A DNA stretch of 18,972 nt from CANRIN01 sp964493515 (GTDB lineage: Bacteria; Bacillota; Clostridia; Oscillospirales; JAAYOS01): the NCBI GenBank assembly GCA_964493515.1, contig CAZBNJ010000029.1:1-18972 (forward strand). Direction: 5' to 3'. The position numbers and the translations under genes were made by a program. A model generated the notes under the pieces. It had not been told where the DNA came from. It searched no databases and worked only from the letters and a program-made list of their open reading frames with translations. This document shows, in pieces, positions 1-6,761 of the stretch (within the stretch, counting starts at the first letter, position 1; every line of letters begins with the position of its first letter).

Positions 1-1
1 G

Positions 2-520
2 CTGAACGCGGGCATAGCCGGAGGCGCGGACATCATACTCATTCCCGAGATTCCCTACGACATCGACTGCATCGTGGACAAGATAAAGCGCCGCGCCGCG
101 AACGGCAACGGCTTTACGATAATCGCGGTCGCGGAGGGCGCCATCTCCAAGAAGGTCGCCAAGATGGAGAAGGCGGAGCGCAAGCAGCACTTTGCCGAGT
201 ACAAGTATCCGTCGGTGTCCTACGAGATAGCGGACAAGATAACCGAAAAGACCGGCAAGGAAGTCCGCGTCACCGTTCCCGGACACATGCAGCGCGGCGG
301 AGTGCCCTGCGCATACGACCGCGTGCTGTCCAGCCGTCTGGGCGCTGCTGCTGCGCAGATGATATACCACGAGGAATACGGCGTGATGGTGGCGATACAG
401 GAGCACGTTATTACGTCGGTGCCGCTTAGCGAGATAGCAGGCAAGCTCAAGCTGGTCGACCCCGAGTCGGACATAATCGCGGAGGCGCGGCTGCTCGGAA
501 TAAGCTTCGGCAACGACTGA
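2..520 (+). CDS. pfkA: 6-phosphofructokinase, C-terminal part (5' truncated by window edge)
   Basis: The open frame runs in from the window edge and ends at TGA 518-520, giving about 172 residues. It would phosphorylate fructose 6-phosphate to fructose 1,6-bisphosphate in cytoplasmic glycolysis. The visible part carries the PE-I-P-Y-D segment (the Glu contacts fructose 6-phosphate in the family) and the PGHMQRGG-x-P-x-AYDR block, where His and Arg bind the sugar phosphate. The IPEIPYDID wording and this block fit the clostridial/actinobacterial 'mixed' PFK group. The N-terminal GGD/GDD residues that separate ATP- from pyrophosphate-dependent enzymes lie outside the window, so the phosphoryl donor cannot be decided. 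The next gene starts 25 nt downstream with no terminator between, so co-transcription is plausible. Confidence 0.9.
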   Translation: MNAGIAGGADIILIPEIPYDIDCIVDKIKRRAANGNGFTIIAVAEGAISKKVAKMEKAERKQHFAEYKYPSVSYEIADKITEKTGKEVRVTVPGHMQRGGVPCAYDRVLSSRLGAAAAQMIYHEEYGVMVAIQEHVITSVPLSEIAGKLKLVDPESDIIAEARLLGISFGND

Positions 521-531
521 TAAATCATTTT

Positions 532-537
532 AGGAGG
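532..537 (+). promoter_or_regulatory. Ribosome binding site of the DLH-family gene
   Basis: AGGAGG lies 8 nt before the ATG at 546. It is a consensus Shine-Dalgarno sequence and fixes that start. Confidence 0.8.
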
Positions 538-545
538 TACAAGAG

Positions 546-1313
546 ATGTGGAACCAGATCGACACGTCAAAGTATGAGGGCATGATCGCCGAGACGATCT
601 GCCACAAGGGACACGACGGCAAGATGATAAAGACCTATCTCTCCCGACCGATAGGAGAGACCAATCTGCCGTCGATAGTTCTCATCCCGCATATGCCGGG
701 CTGGGACGAATGGTGCCGCGAGACCGCGCGCCGCTTCAGCCAGCACGGCTACGCGGTCGCCTGCCCGAACATCTACCAGGACTTCTCGCAGGGCACGCCT
801 CAGGAGGCGTCGCAGGCGGCTCGCGATGCGGGCGGAGCGACCGACAAGAACGTGATGGAGGACACGGCGGGCTCGCTTGAGTATCTCAAGGCGCAGCCGT
901 GGTCGAACGGCAAGGTGGGCGTTATCGGAATGTGCTCGGGCGGCCGTCACGCGTTCCTCGCAGCCTGCACCGTCGATGGATTCGACTGCGCGGTCGACTG
1001 CTGGGGCGGCGGCGTGAGTCAGTCGAAGGAGGAGCTCAGCCCCGCGCGTCCGGTCGCGCCTATCGACTACACCGAGAAGCTGAACATCCCGCTGCTCGGC
1101 ATATTCGGAAACGAGGACCGTATGCCCACGCCCGAGAAGGTGGACGAGCTTGAGGCAAAGCTGAAGGAGTGCGGCAAGGACTATGAGTTCCACCGCTACG
1201 ACGGCGCGGGACACGGGTTCTGGTACTATCACACGCCGATGTATCGGCTTGAGCAGACGATGGACTCGCAGGAGAAGGTGTTCAACTTCTTCGAGAAGCA
1301 TCTCAGGACGTGA
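546..1313 (+). CDS. Dienelactone hydrolase family protein (alpha/beta hydrolase)
   Basis: This 255-residue cytoplasmic protein has no signal peptide. It shows the dienelactone hydrolase nucleophile elbow G-M-C-S-G-G with Cys130, an acidic residue in GNED (Asp191) and His223 in GAGHGFW. Together they form the Cys-Asp-His triad of the DLH family, which hydrolyses lactones and small esters. The length is normal for the family (about 230-260 residues). A consensus AGGAGG precedes the ATG. Its TGA overlaps the GTG start of the following radical SAM gene in a GTGA quartet, so the two are probably translationally coupled. The natural substrate cannot be read from the sequence. The family also includes hydrolases acting on modified sugars and xenobiotics, so the name should stay at family level. 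Confidence 0.85.
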   Translation: MWNQIDTSKYEGMIAETICHKGHDGKMIKTYLSRPIGETNLPSIVLIPHMPGWDEWCRETARRFSQHGYAVACPNIYQDFSQGTPQEASQAARDAGGATDKNVMEDTAGSLEYLKAQPWSNGKVGVIGMCSGGRHAFLAACTVDGFDCAVDCWGGGVSQSKEELSPARPVAPIDYTEKLNIPLLGIFGNEDRMPTPEKVDELEAKLKECGKDYEFHRYDGAGHGFWYYHTPMYRLEQTMDSQEKVFNFFEKHLRT

Positions 1314-2566
1314 GCGGCGAGGCATTTGTAGTGATGGCAAAACCGGTGGGCTCGAGGTGCAACCTCGCCTGCCGGTATTGCTACTATCTGGGCACCGACG
1401 AGCTTATCGGAAACGCGCCGGCGGTGCGGATGGACGACGCGACGCTGGACGCGTTTATCAAGCGGTACATCGACGAGTGCCCCGGTCAGGTTGTTAGCTT
1501 TACCTGGCACGGGGGAGAGCCGACGCTTGCGGGACTGGACTTTTTCAGGCGCGCGGTGGAGCTTCAGAAGAAGTATCTCGCCGACGGCCGCGAGTGCTGG
1601 AACAACCTCCAGACCAACGGCATCCTGCTCGACGACGAGTGGTGCGACTTCCTCGCCGCCGAGAAGTTCGACGTGGGGCTGTCGATAGACGGGGCGAAGG
1701 CGGTGCACGACCGCTATCGGCTCGACCACCGCGACGAGGGTACATACGACCGCGTGGCGGCTGCGTGCGAGCGATTGAAGAGCCGCGGGGTGAAGCCCGA
1801 CCTGCTCTGCACGGTGACCAGCGACTCGGCTTCCGACCCGCTTGCGGTCTATCGCGCACTGCGCGAGCTGGATACCGGTTGGATGCAGTTTATCCCGATA
1901 GTTCGGTGGAACGAGGACGGGAGCACGACACCCGACTCGGTCACTCCGGAGGGCTACGGCGACTTCCTCTGCGACGTGTTTGCCGAGTGGCTGTACCACG
2001 ACCTCGGGCGGGTCGGTGTGCAGATGTTCGCGGAGGTAGCCAAGACCATCGGCGGCGGAAGCCCGAGCCTGTGCACGATGGCGCAGACCTGCGGACGGGT
2101 ACTGGTGGTCGAGCGCGACGGCGGCGTCTACTCCTGCGACCACTTCGTTCGACCGGAGCACAAGCTCGGCGACGCTGCGGTCGACGGACTGCTCGCGCTT
2201 GCGGACAGCGAGAAACAGCGCGAGTTCGGCGAGGCGAAGCGATCGACGCTGACCGCCGAGTGTCGAAATTGCAAATATCTGCCGATGTGCGGCGGGGGAT
2301 GCCCCAAGGACAGGTTTGCGCAGTCGGTCGACGGCGAGGACGGTCAGTACCATCTGTGCAAGGGACTGAAGGCGTTCTTTGACTACGCCGTGCCGAGACT
2401 TGCGGAGCTTATCGCGCTTCAGCGGCAGCGAAAGTCGGTGGCGGAGATATCGGCGGCGCTTCGCGAGCTTGAAAACGCGCGATGGAAGGGCGTCGGGCGC
2501 AACGATCCGTGCATCTGCGGAAGCGGCCGCAAGGCGAAGAAGTGCTGCTGGGACAGACGTCCATAA
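1310..2566 (+). CDS. Radical SAM/SPASM protein, anaerobic sulfatase maturase (anSME)-like, with C-terminal SEC-C motif
   Basis: This 418-residue protein binds a [4Fe-4S]-SAM cluster through CNLACRYC (Cys17, Cys21, Cys24). It has the GGEP motif at 68-71 and SIDG with Asp127, the position of the catalytic Asp in anSME enzymes. A SPASM-type set of cysteines follows (C255, C261, C276, C318, C321, C327, C331, C350), including the C-x2-C-x5-C-x3-C block. anSME enzymes convert a Cys or Ser of sulfatases to formylglycine. The last 25 residues form a SEC-C zinc motif, C-x-C-x8-C-C (401-413). The GTG at 1310 overlaps the upstream TGA. An in-frame ATG at 1334 is a possible alternative start, and neither has a strong Shine-Dalgarno sequence. 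No sulfatase is present in the window, so the protein target is unknown and another SPASM peptide-modifying role remains possible. Confidence 0.88.
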   Translation: MSGEAFVVMAKPVGSRCNLACRYCYYLGTDELIGNAPAVRMDDATLDAFIKRYIDECPGQVVSFTWHGGEPTLAGLDFFRRAVELQKKYLADGRECWNNLQTNGILLDDEWCDFLAAEKFDVGLSIDGAKAVHDRYRLDHRDEGTYDRVAAACERLKSRGVKPDLLCTVTSDSASDPLAVYRALRELDTGWMQFIPIVRWNEDGSTTPDSVTPEGYGDFLCDVFAEWLYHDLGRVGVQMFAEVAKTIGGGSPSLCTMAQTCGRVLVVERDGGVYSCDHFVRPEHKLGDAAVDGLLALADSEKQREFGEAKRSTLTAECRNCKYLPMCGGGCPKDRFAQSVDGEDGQYHLCKGLKAFFDYAVPRLAELIALQRQRKSVAEISAALRELENARWKGVGRNDPCICGSGRKAKKCCWDRRP

Positions 2567-2570
2567 AACA

Positions 2571-2598
2571 AAAACGGAGCGGTCATCCGCTCCGTTTT
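2571..2598. terminator. Bidirectional rho-independent terminator between convergent genes
   Basis: Perfect 12-bp arms (AAAACGGAGCGG at 2571-2582 and its complement at 2587-2598) surround a TCAT loop. The A-rich left end and T-rich right end supply a U-tract in both directions. It would end the plus-strand radical SAM transcript and the minus-strand reductase transcript. Confidence 0.9.
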
Positions 2599-2615
2599 CG
2601 CGTATTTTGCTGTAA

Positions 2616-3233
2616 TTATCGAACGAAATTCATTCGCTCGAACGGCTCCTTTTCGGGAACCCCGAACTGCTCCTTGCCGAGCGCTATCGACTTCATCAGA
2701 AACACCATGTTGTTGGCGAGCGTGCGCATCTGCTGCATGCCCTCGGTGTCCTGCGACGCCTCGCCGGGGAGGGTGCCGTGAACGCCGTTCCAATATTGAC
2801 CGCTGGCGATGGGCATTCCACTGATGCCGAACACCTTGTTCAGCTCGTCATAGGTGGCGGTCAGACCGCCCCTGCGCGCGACTGCGACCGCCGCTCCGAC
2901 CTTCATCGTCTTGTCAAACGGCGTGCTGTAAAACAGCCGGTGGAGGAAGGACATGGTCGTGCCGTTTGCCGAGCCGTAGTAGACCGGCGAGCCTACCACA
3001 ACGCCGTCCGCCTCGGCGAACTTGGGCGCGGTCTCGTTTACGAGGTCGTCGAACACGCACCTGCCCTTTTCCTTGCAGGAATTGCAGGCTATGCAGCCGC
3101 GAATGTCGCGGTTTCCGAACTGCACCGTCTCGACCTCTATCCCGTTTGCGGCGAACACCTTCTCCATCTCGCCGAGCGCGATGGCGGTGTTGCCGTTCGG
3201 ACGCGGACTTCCGTTGAGCATCAAAACTTTCAT
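2616..3233 (-). CDS. NAD(P)H-dependent FMN reductase / iron-sulfur flavoprotein-like protein (flavodoxin fold)
   Basis: This 205-residue cytoplasmic protein starts with a beta strand and the FMN phosphate loop GSPRPNGNT (8-16). It has a second flavin-contact segment, GSPVYYGS (81-88). Between them sit four cysteines in GCIACNSCKEKGRC (C47, C50, C53, C59). That spacing resembles the iron-sulfur flavoproteins of anaerobes, where such cysteines bind a [4Fe-4S] cluster, and related flavin reductases use them similarly. The expected role is electron transfer or reduction of quinones or other small acceptors. The ATG is preceded by a GGGAGAG Shine-Dalgarno sequence. The gene lies 48 nt downstream of the DUF362 gene on the same strand without a terminator, so the two probably form an operon of redox proteins. 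The exact donor and acceptor are unknown. Confidence 0.87.
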   Translation of the reverse strand: MKVLMLNGSPRPNGNTAIALGEMEKVFAANGIEVETVQFGNRDIRGCIACNSCKEKGRCVFDDLVNETAPKFAEADGVVVGSPVYYGSANGTTMSFLHRLFYSTPFDKTMKVGAAVAVARRGGLTATYDELNKVFGISGMPIASGQYWNGVHGTLPGEASQDTEGMQQMRTLANNMVFLMKSIALGKEQFGVPEKEPFERMNFVR

Positions 3234-3281
3234 ATCCGCTCTCCCTTCTGCGTAAGTCGTGGACGTATGAGTATATGCGGC

Positions 3282-4160
3282 TTACAGCTCGATCAATTCA
3301 TATTCGCGGCTGCCGAATCCGAGCGCCGCCGCAGCCTCGATGGTGTGCTCGCCGTGACGCGACTCGATGCGCTCGAGCAGGTGGTCGCGTCCGGGGTCGT
3401 TGGAGCTGCGCACGAGGTCGACGCACGCCTGGTCGATGGCTATCGGGTCGAGCGACGCGAGTATGCCGATGTCCTTCATGCACGGATCTTCCGCAACCGC
3501 GCAGCAGTCGCAGTCGACCGACATATTGCACATGATGTTGATATAGGCTATCTTGCCCTTGAACAGCTCGACGACCGACTTTGCCGCGTCCGCCATCGCC
3601 TCGAGGAAAGTGTCCTGCGGCGCGGTGTTGCTCCAAAGGACGTCCTGATCCTCGGTCACGCCCGCCGAGTGGATGACCGACTTGCCAGCGCTGGACGCGC
3701 AGCCTATCGACAGCTGCTTGAGAGCTCCGCCGTAGCCGCCCATCGGGTGACCCTTGAAGTGGGAGAGGACTATCATCGAGTCGTAGTTTGCGGTGTTCTT
3801 GCCGAGCAGGTTGTACTTTATCGCCTTGCCGTCGGGTATTTCGAGGCGCATATCCGGACCCTCGGCGTCGAGCAGGTCGACGTTGAAATACTTCGTCCAG
3901 CCGTGGTTGTCAAGCAGATGCAGGTGCTTGTCGGTGGTGTTGCGCTCGCCGCCGTAAGCCGTGTTGCACTCGACTATCGTGCCGCCGACGTGCTCGACTA
4001 TCGGACGCCAGAACTCGGGATGCAGATAGTTCTGGTTGCCCTCCTCGCCCGAGTGCACCTTCGCGGCGACCTTGCCGGTGAGATCTGCGCCGAGCTTGTC
4101 GTACAGCTCAACGACCTTTTCGGGGGTTATTACTTTGGTGAAATAAACTTTGGAAGCCAT
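3282..4160 (-). CDS. DUF362 domain-containing protein
   Basis: This 292-residue protein matches the DUF362 family. Typical marks are the SHFKGHPMGGYGGALKQLS region (about 133-151), the cysteine-rich stretch with C211, C217, C219, C220 and C227, and the following DIGILASLDPIAID segment (230-243). The cysteines suggest a metal or Fe-S site. DUF362 proteins often occur with ferredoxin domains, but none is fused here. The biochemical role is not established. The start is set at the ATG complementary to 4158-4160, because AAGGAGG lies just upstream. Upstream in-frame ATGs fall in the promoter region and would place the start before the transcription start. It is the first gene of a probable two-gene operon with the flavodoxin-fold reductase. 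Confidence 0.85.
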   Translation of the reverse strand: MASKVYFTKVITPEKVVELYDKLGADLTGKVAAKVHSGEEGNQNYLHPEFWRPIVEHVGGTIVECNTAYGGERNTTDKHLHLLDNHGWTKYFNVDLLDAEGPDMRLEIPDGKAIKYNLLGKNTANYDSMIVLSHFKGHPMGGYGGALKQLSIGCASSAGKSVIHSAGVTEDQDVLWSNTAPQDTFLEAMADAAKSVVELFKGKIAYINIMCNMSVDCDCCAVAEDPCMKDIGILASLDPIAIDQACVDLVRSSNDPGRDHLLERIESRHGEHTIEAAAALGFGSREYELIEL

Positions 4161-4186
4161 TGTTTTCCCTCCTTTGGAAATCATCC

Positions 4187-4201
4187 GCATACTCGGTATG
4201 C
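4187..4201. promoter_or_regulatory. Perfect dyad GCATAC-TCG-GTATGC in the DUF362 5' leader (candidate operator)
   Basis: A 15-bp dyad with 6-bp arms lies just after the predicted transcription start of the DUF362 operon. A third half-site, GTATGC, occurs at 4228-4233 inside the promoter spacer, in the same orientation as the one at 4196-4201 and 32 bp away (about three helical turns). This layout is typical of a regulator binding cooperatively at a promoter. Confidence 0.5.
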
Positions 4202-4212
4202 CGTTTGAAACT

Positions 4213-4243
4213 ATTATAACACCTGGAGTATGCCCCAAGTCAA
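4213..4243 (-). promoter_or_regulatory. Promoter of the DUF362 operon (TTGACT-19-TATAAT, extended -10)
   Basis: On the minus strand, TTGACT (4238-4243) and TATAAT (4213-4218) are separated by 19 bp. The -10 has a TGT extension (TGTTATAAT). The -10 is perfect, but the spacer is 2 bp longer than optimal. That is a known property of MerR-family-activated promoters, although an extended -10 promoter alone could also tolerate it. Confidence 0.65.
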
Positions 4244-4262
4244 TAGGTTTGGCAAAAATAGG

Positions 4263-5192
4263 CTACTGTCCGAGGATGGTGGTGTAGGTGAACGGATAGC
4301 GCGCGCCGCTGCCGTCCTCGTTTTCGGCAAACTCGAACGATACCTCATACTCGCCGCACTTGAACGGTTCTTCCGATTTGCTGTCCCAGCGAAAAGCGAA
4401 AGAATATGGGCGGAAAGTTTGCTTTTCCGGCGGACAGTCACTGCCATCGACAAAATCATGTGTAAAGAAAAAGATCCACTCATCGACTCGGTCGCTTATC
4501 AGCTCTCCGGTTTCGACACTCCTTATCGTTATCGAATCCTCCATGAGATATGGCGCGGGCGAGCCGTCGTTTGAGTGTATGGCGACCCGCAAGCCATCCG
4601 CTGCAACGTCGAACCGCCTGCTTGAGGGTTGGGGGACGGTCACGGCAAAGGAGATGGTTATCACATCGCCGACCTCCCTGTCGCTGCCCACTATCTGACG
4701 AAAGTTCAGGTTTATGCGGTAGTCGCCCGGCTCGAACAGCTCCTTGGAGAAGCCCACCGGATAGCCTTGACCATATTTTGTCCTTACAACTTCGGGGTTC
4801 CAGGTGAGCGAGAAGTGGCTCGGAGGGCCGCCCTCCTGCGTCCACATCCCGCTGAGATAAGTTTCTCGCTGATAGACCCACTCGCCGTCCACCAATTTTT
4901 CGATATAGCCCTTGTCCGCGCCTGTCATGCCGCTTTCTCCGACGTGCGAGCCGATAAGCAGGACATACGGCTCGACCGGGGGCAGCTTCAGGAATATGCT
5001 TCCCTCCGTGTAGTCGACCTGAACCACCTCGGCGTACTCGAAGTATTCAGTGTCACCGGACAGCTCGAGCCGAGTACCATTTTCGAGTATCGGACGAGGA
5101 TGTCCGAGCGGGCCTGGCGCGGGTCGAAGAAAGCAGACCGTAATGAGGGCAAATATTACGGCTGTCAGTGCGGCCGCGACCGAGCGTTTCAT
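4263..5192 (-). CDS. Exported protein with two similar Ig-like modules, function unknown
   Basis: Start chosen at the ATG complementary to 5190-5192 because GAAAGGAGG lies just upstream, giving 309 residues. The N-terminus (KR followed by a hydrophobic stretch, residues 5-22) is a signal peptide or membrane anchor. Cys20 lies in L-I-T-V-C, which is a poor lipobox because Val precedes the Cys, so a lipoprotein is not favoured. The rest is beta-rich. Two segments resemble each other, residues 126-185 and 262-306. Each has an aromatic-rich strand ending in a conserved Trp (W131, W269), then FEPGDYRINLNF or FKCGEYEVSFEF. They look like duplicated immunoglobulin-like modules. Cys253 and Cys279 could form a disulfide outside the cell. 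No catalytic motif is visible. It is transcribed alone, divergently from the dehydrogenase gene. Confidence 0.7.
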   Translation of the reverse strand: MKRSVAAALTAVIFALITVCFLRPAPGPLGHPRPILENGTRLELSGDTEYFEYAEVVQVDYTEGSIFLKLPPVEPYVLLIGSHVGESGMTGADKGYIEKLVDGEWVYQRETYLSGMWTQEGGPPSHFSLTWNPEVVRTKYGQGYPVGFSKELFEPGDYRINLNFRQIVGSDREVGDVITISFAVTVPQPSSRRFDVAADGLRVAIHSNDGSPAPYLMEDSITIRSVETGELISDRVDEWIFFFTHDFVDGSDCPPEKQTFRPYSFAFRWDSKSEEPFKCGEYEVSFEFAENEDGSGARYPFTYTTILGQ

Positions 5193-5244
5193 GGGAATGC
5201 CTCCTTTCGACAGGGAATGACGATGCGTTGTTCCGTTTATCTTG

Positions 5245-5273
5245 AATTTAGCATATGTGAGGGGAAAACGCAA
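5245..5273 (-). promoter_or_regulatory. Possible promoter of the exported Ig-like protein gene
   Basis: On the minus strand, TTGCGT (5268-5273), a 17-bp spacer and TAAATT (5245-5250) with an upstream TGC extension lie 52 bp before the start codon. Matches to consensus are moderate. It would run back to back with the dehydrogenase promoter. Confidence 0.4.
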
Positions 5274-5296
5274 TAGCGAAAAGTGTGAAGGAGGGA

Positions 5297-5325
5297 TTGA
5301 CAAAGATTGCCTGATGCATTATACT
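5297..5325 (+). promoter_or_regulatory. Near-consensus sigma-A promoter of the Gfo/Idh/MocA gene
   Basis: TTGACA (5297-5302), a 17-bp spacer and TATACT (5320-5325): a perfect -35, a one-mismatch -10 and optimal spacing. Strong transcription is expected. The leader to the ATG is about 75 nt. Confidence 0.85.
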
Positions 5326-5350
5326 GTTTTGTGGAAGGGAATGGGAAAAG

Positions 5351-5369
5351 TCGACATGATTTTTGTCGA
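5351..5369. promoter_or_regulatory. Small inverted repeat in the dehydrogenase leader (candidate operator)
   Basis: TCGACA (5351-5356) and TGTCGA (5364-5369) are perfect 6-bp arms around a 7-nt centre, about 20 nt after the likely transcription start. It could be a repressor site or a short hairpin; a chance match is possible. Confidence 0.3.
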
Positions 5370-5405
5370 TAATTCCAAAAATTAAATAATAGGAGTGATT
5401 TCGCT

Positions 5406-6662
5406 ATGTCCAAGCTCAAGAAAGTCAAGGTCGGCGTCGTAGGCTGCGGCGGTATCTGCAAGGGTACCTACATGGAGAACATGGTCAACACGTTCGAGAT
5501 AATCGACGTTGTCGGCTGCTACGACCTGCTCGACTACCGTATGGACTACATGGTCAACAAGTACGGTATCAAGAAGTACGACAGCCTTGAGGCTATCTGC
5601 AGCGACCCGGAGATCGAGGTCATAGTCAACCTTACATATCCGGAGAGCCATGTGCTCGTCTCCAAGACCGCGTTCGAGCACGGCAAGCATGTCTACTGCG
5701 AGAAGATGATGGCTCCGACCTTCGAGGACGCCACCATGCTCATGGAGCTTGCAAAGAAGAACAACTGCGTGTACACCACCGCCCCGGACACCTTCCTCGG
5801 CGCTTGGGAGCAGTCGGCTCGTAAGTACCTCGACGACGGCATCATCGGCAAGCCGATAACCGTCCATGCGCAGGTCACCAGCCACTATGACTCGGACTCG
5901 CCGTTCTTCGACACCGCGCCGAAGTACTTCTTCTTCCCGCTGCACTACGGCGGAGGCTATCCGTTCGATCTGGGCGGCTACTATCTGCATGAGATGATAA
6001 ACCTCTTCGGTTCGGTCAAGCGCGTCGCGGGATTCGGCGGCAACCTCAACCCCGAGCGTACCTTCTCCAACCCGAAGCATCCGAAGTACGGTGAGAAGTG
6101 GGAAGTCAACACCCCGACCACCCTGCTTGCGGCTCTCGAGTTTGAGAACGGCGTTCTCGGAACCTTCCATATCTCGTCCGACTCGTCGCACAGCCAGAAC
6201 TTCGTCGTCACCGGCACCGACGGTACGCTGAAGCTGGGCGATCCGAACATGTTCAACGACCGCATCTCGGTCACCCGCGCCGGCGCGGCTCCGGAGTTCC
6301 GCCGTATATTCTCGGGCCAGACCCCGCAGTCGATGGCTCAGCAGATGGCGGCCCAGGACAACGACCGCCAGCAGCTCGCCGAGTTCACCATGCCGCAGAC
6401 CGTTGAGCTTCCGCTGCTGCACGGCTTCTATGAGTCGAGCCGCGGTGTCGGCCTTGCCGATATGTGCTACGCTCTGCGCAACGGCCGTCGTCCGCGCTGC
6501 CACGCCGACATCGGCTATCATGCAATCGAGATAATCCACGCCATCCAGGAAGTCTCCAAGACCGGCAAGGTCTACGAGATGACCAGCCGCTGCGAGCGTC
6601 CGGCGATGATTCAGCCGTCGGCTCGTTCGGTCACCGGCCAGGAGGCCACCCTCGACGACTGA
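5406..6662 (+). CDS. Gfo/Idh/MocA family oxidoreductase (candidate glycoside 3-dehydrogenase, DgpA-like role)
   Basis: This 418-residue NAD(P)-dependent sugar or sugar-derivative dehydrogenase has an N-terminal Rossmann fold with the dinucleotide loop GVVGCGG (10-16). Asp40 at the end of beta strand 2 favours NAD over NADP. The catalytic-lysine motif reads C-E-K-M-M rather than the usual E-K-P, with Lys100 retained. The second domain has FDLGGYY (187-193), a Y-containing form of the usual D-x-G-x-H motif. Family members oxidise secondary hydroxyls of sugars, and DgpA, which oxidises puerarin at sugar C3, belongs here. The deglycosidase pair 8 kb downstream makes that role attractive but unproven. 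A near-consensus promoter, TAGGAGTG before the ATG and ATC-biased isoleucine codons (13 ATC, 6 ATA, 1 ATT by my count) suggest high expression. Confidence 0.88.
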   Translation: MSKLKKVKVGVVGCGGICKGTYMENMVNTFEIIDVVGCYDLLDYRMDYMVNKYGIKKYDSLEAICSDPEIEVIVNLTYPESHVLVSKTAFEHGKHVYCEKMMAPTFEDATMLMELAKKNNCVYTTAPDTFLGAWEQSARKYLDDGIIGKPITVHAQVTSHYDSDSPFFDTAPKYFFFPLHYGGGYPFDLGGYYLHEMINLFGSVKRVAGFGGNLNPERTFSNPKHPKYGEKWEVNTPTTLLAALEFENGVLGTFHISSDSSHSQNFVVTGTDGTLKLGDPNMFNDRISVTRAGAAPEFRRIFSGQTPQSMAQQMAAQDNDRQQLAEFTMPQTVELPLLHGFYESSRGVGLADMCYALRNGRRPRCHADIGYHAIEIIHAIQEVSKTGKVYEMTSRCERPAMIQPSARSVTGQEATLDD

Positions 6663-6693
6663 TCGACGGGGCATTTCCGAAGGTACTGCAAAT

Positions 6694-6723
6694 GGCGATC
6701 GGGTCTTTAACGACCCGGTCGCC
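6694..6723 (+). terminator. Hairpin after the dehydrogenase gene, probable leaky terminator
   Basis: Arms GGCGATCGGGTC (6694-6705) and GACCCGGTCGCC (6712-6723) pair over 12 bp with one G-U, around a TTTAAC loop. The T-run (6733-6738) starts 9 nt after the stem instead of directly, so termination may be partial. The next gene has no obvious promoter of its own, so readthrough is plausible. Confidence 0.6.
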
Positions 6724-6761
6724 TTCATATGTGTTTTTTAGATAAGAGAGGTATCAGTGAG

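Noticed and set aside
2778..4208. 476-codon plus-strand open frame opposite the reductase and DUF362 genes
   Set aside because: It spans two well-supported genes and their promoter on the other strand, and shows no recognisable motif.
4161..4238. N-terminal extension of the DUF362 gene to an ATG at 4238
   Set aside because: It would begin upstream of the -10 element and the transcription start. The ATG at 4160 has a consensus ribosome site.
5193..5303. N-terminal extension of the exported protein to ATG 5303
   Set aside because: It would put 37 polar residues before the signal peptide. ATG 5192 directly follows GAAAGGAGG.
5382..6728. 448-codon minus-strand open frame opposite the Gfo/Idh/MocA gene
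   Set aside because: Antisense shadow; the plus-strand gene has promoter, ribosome site and family motifs.
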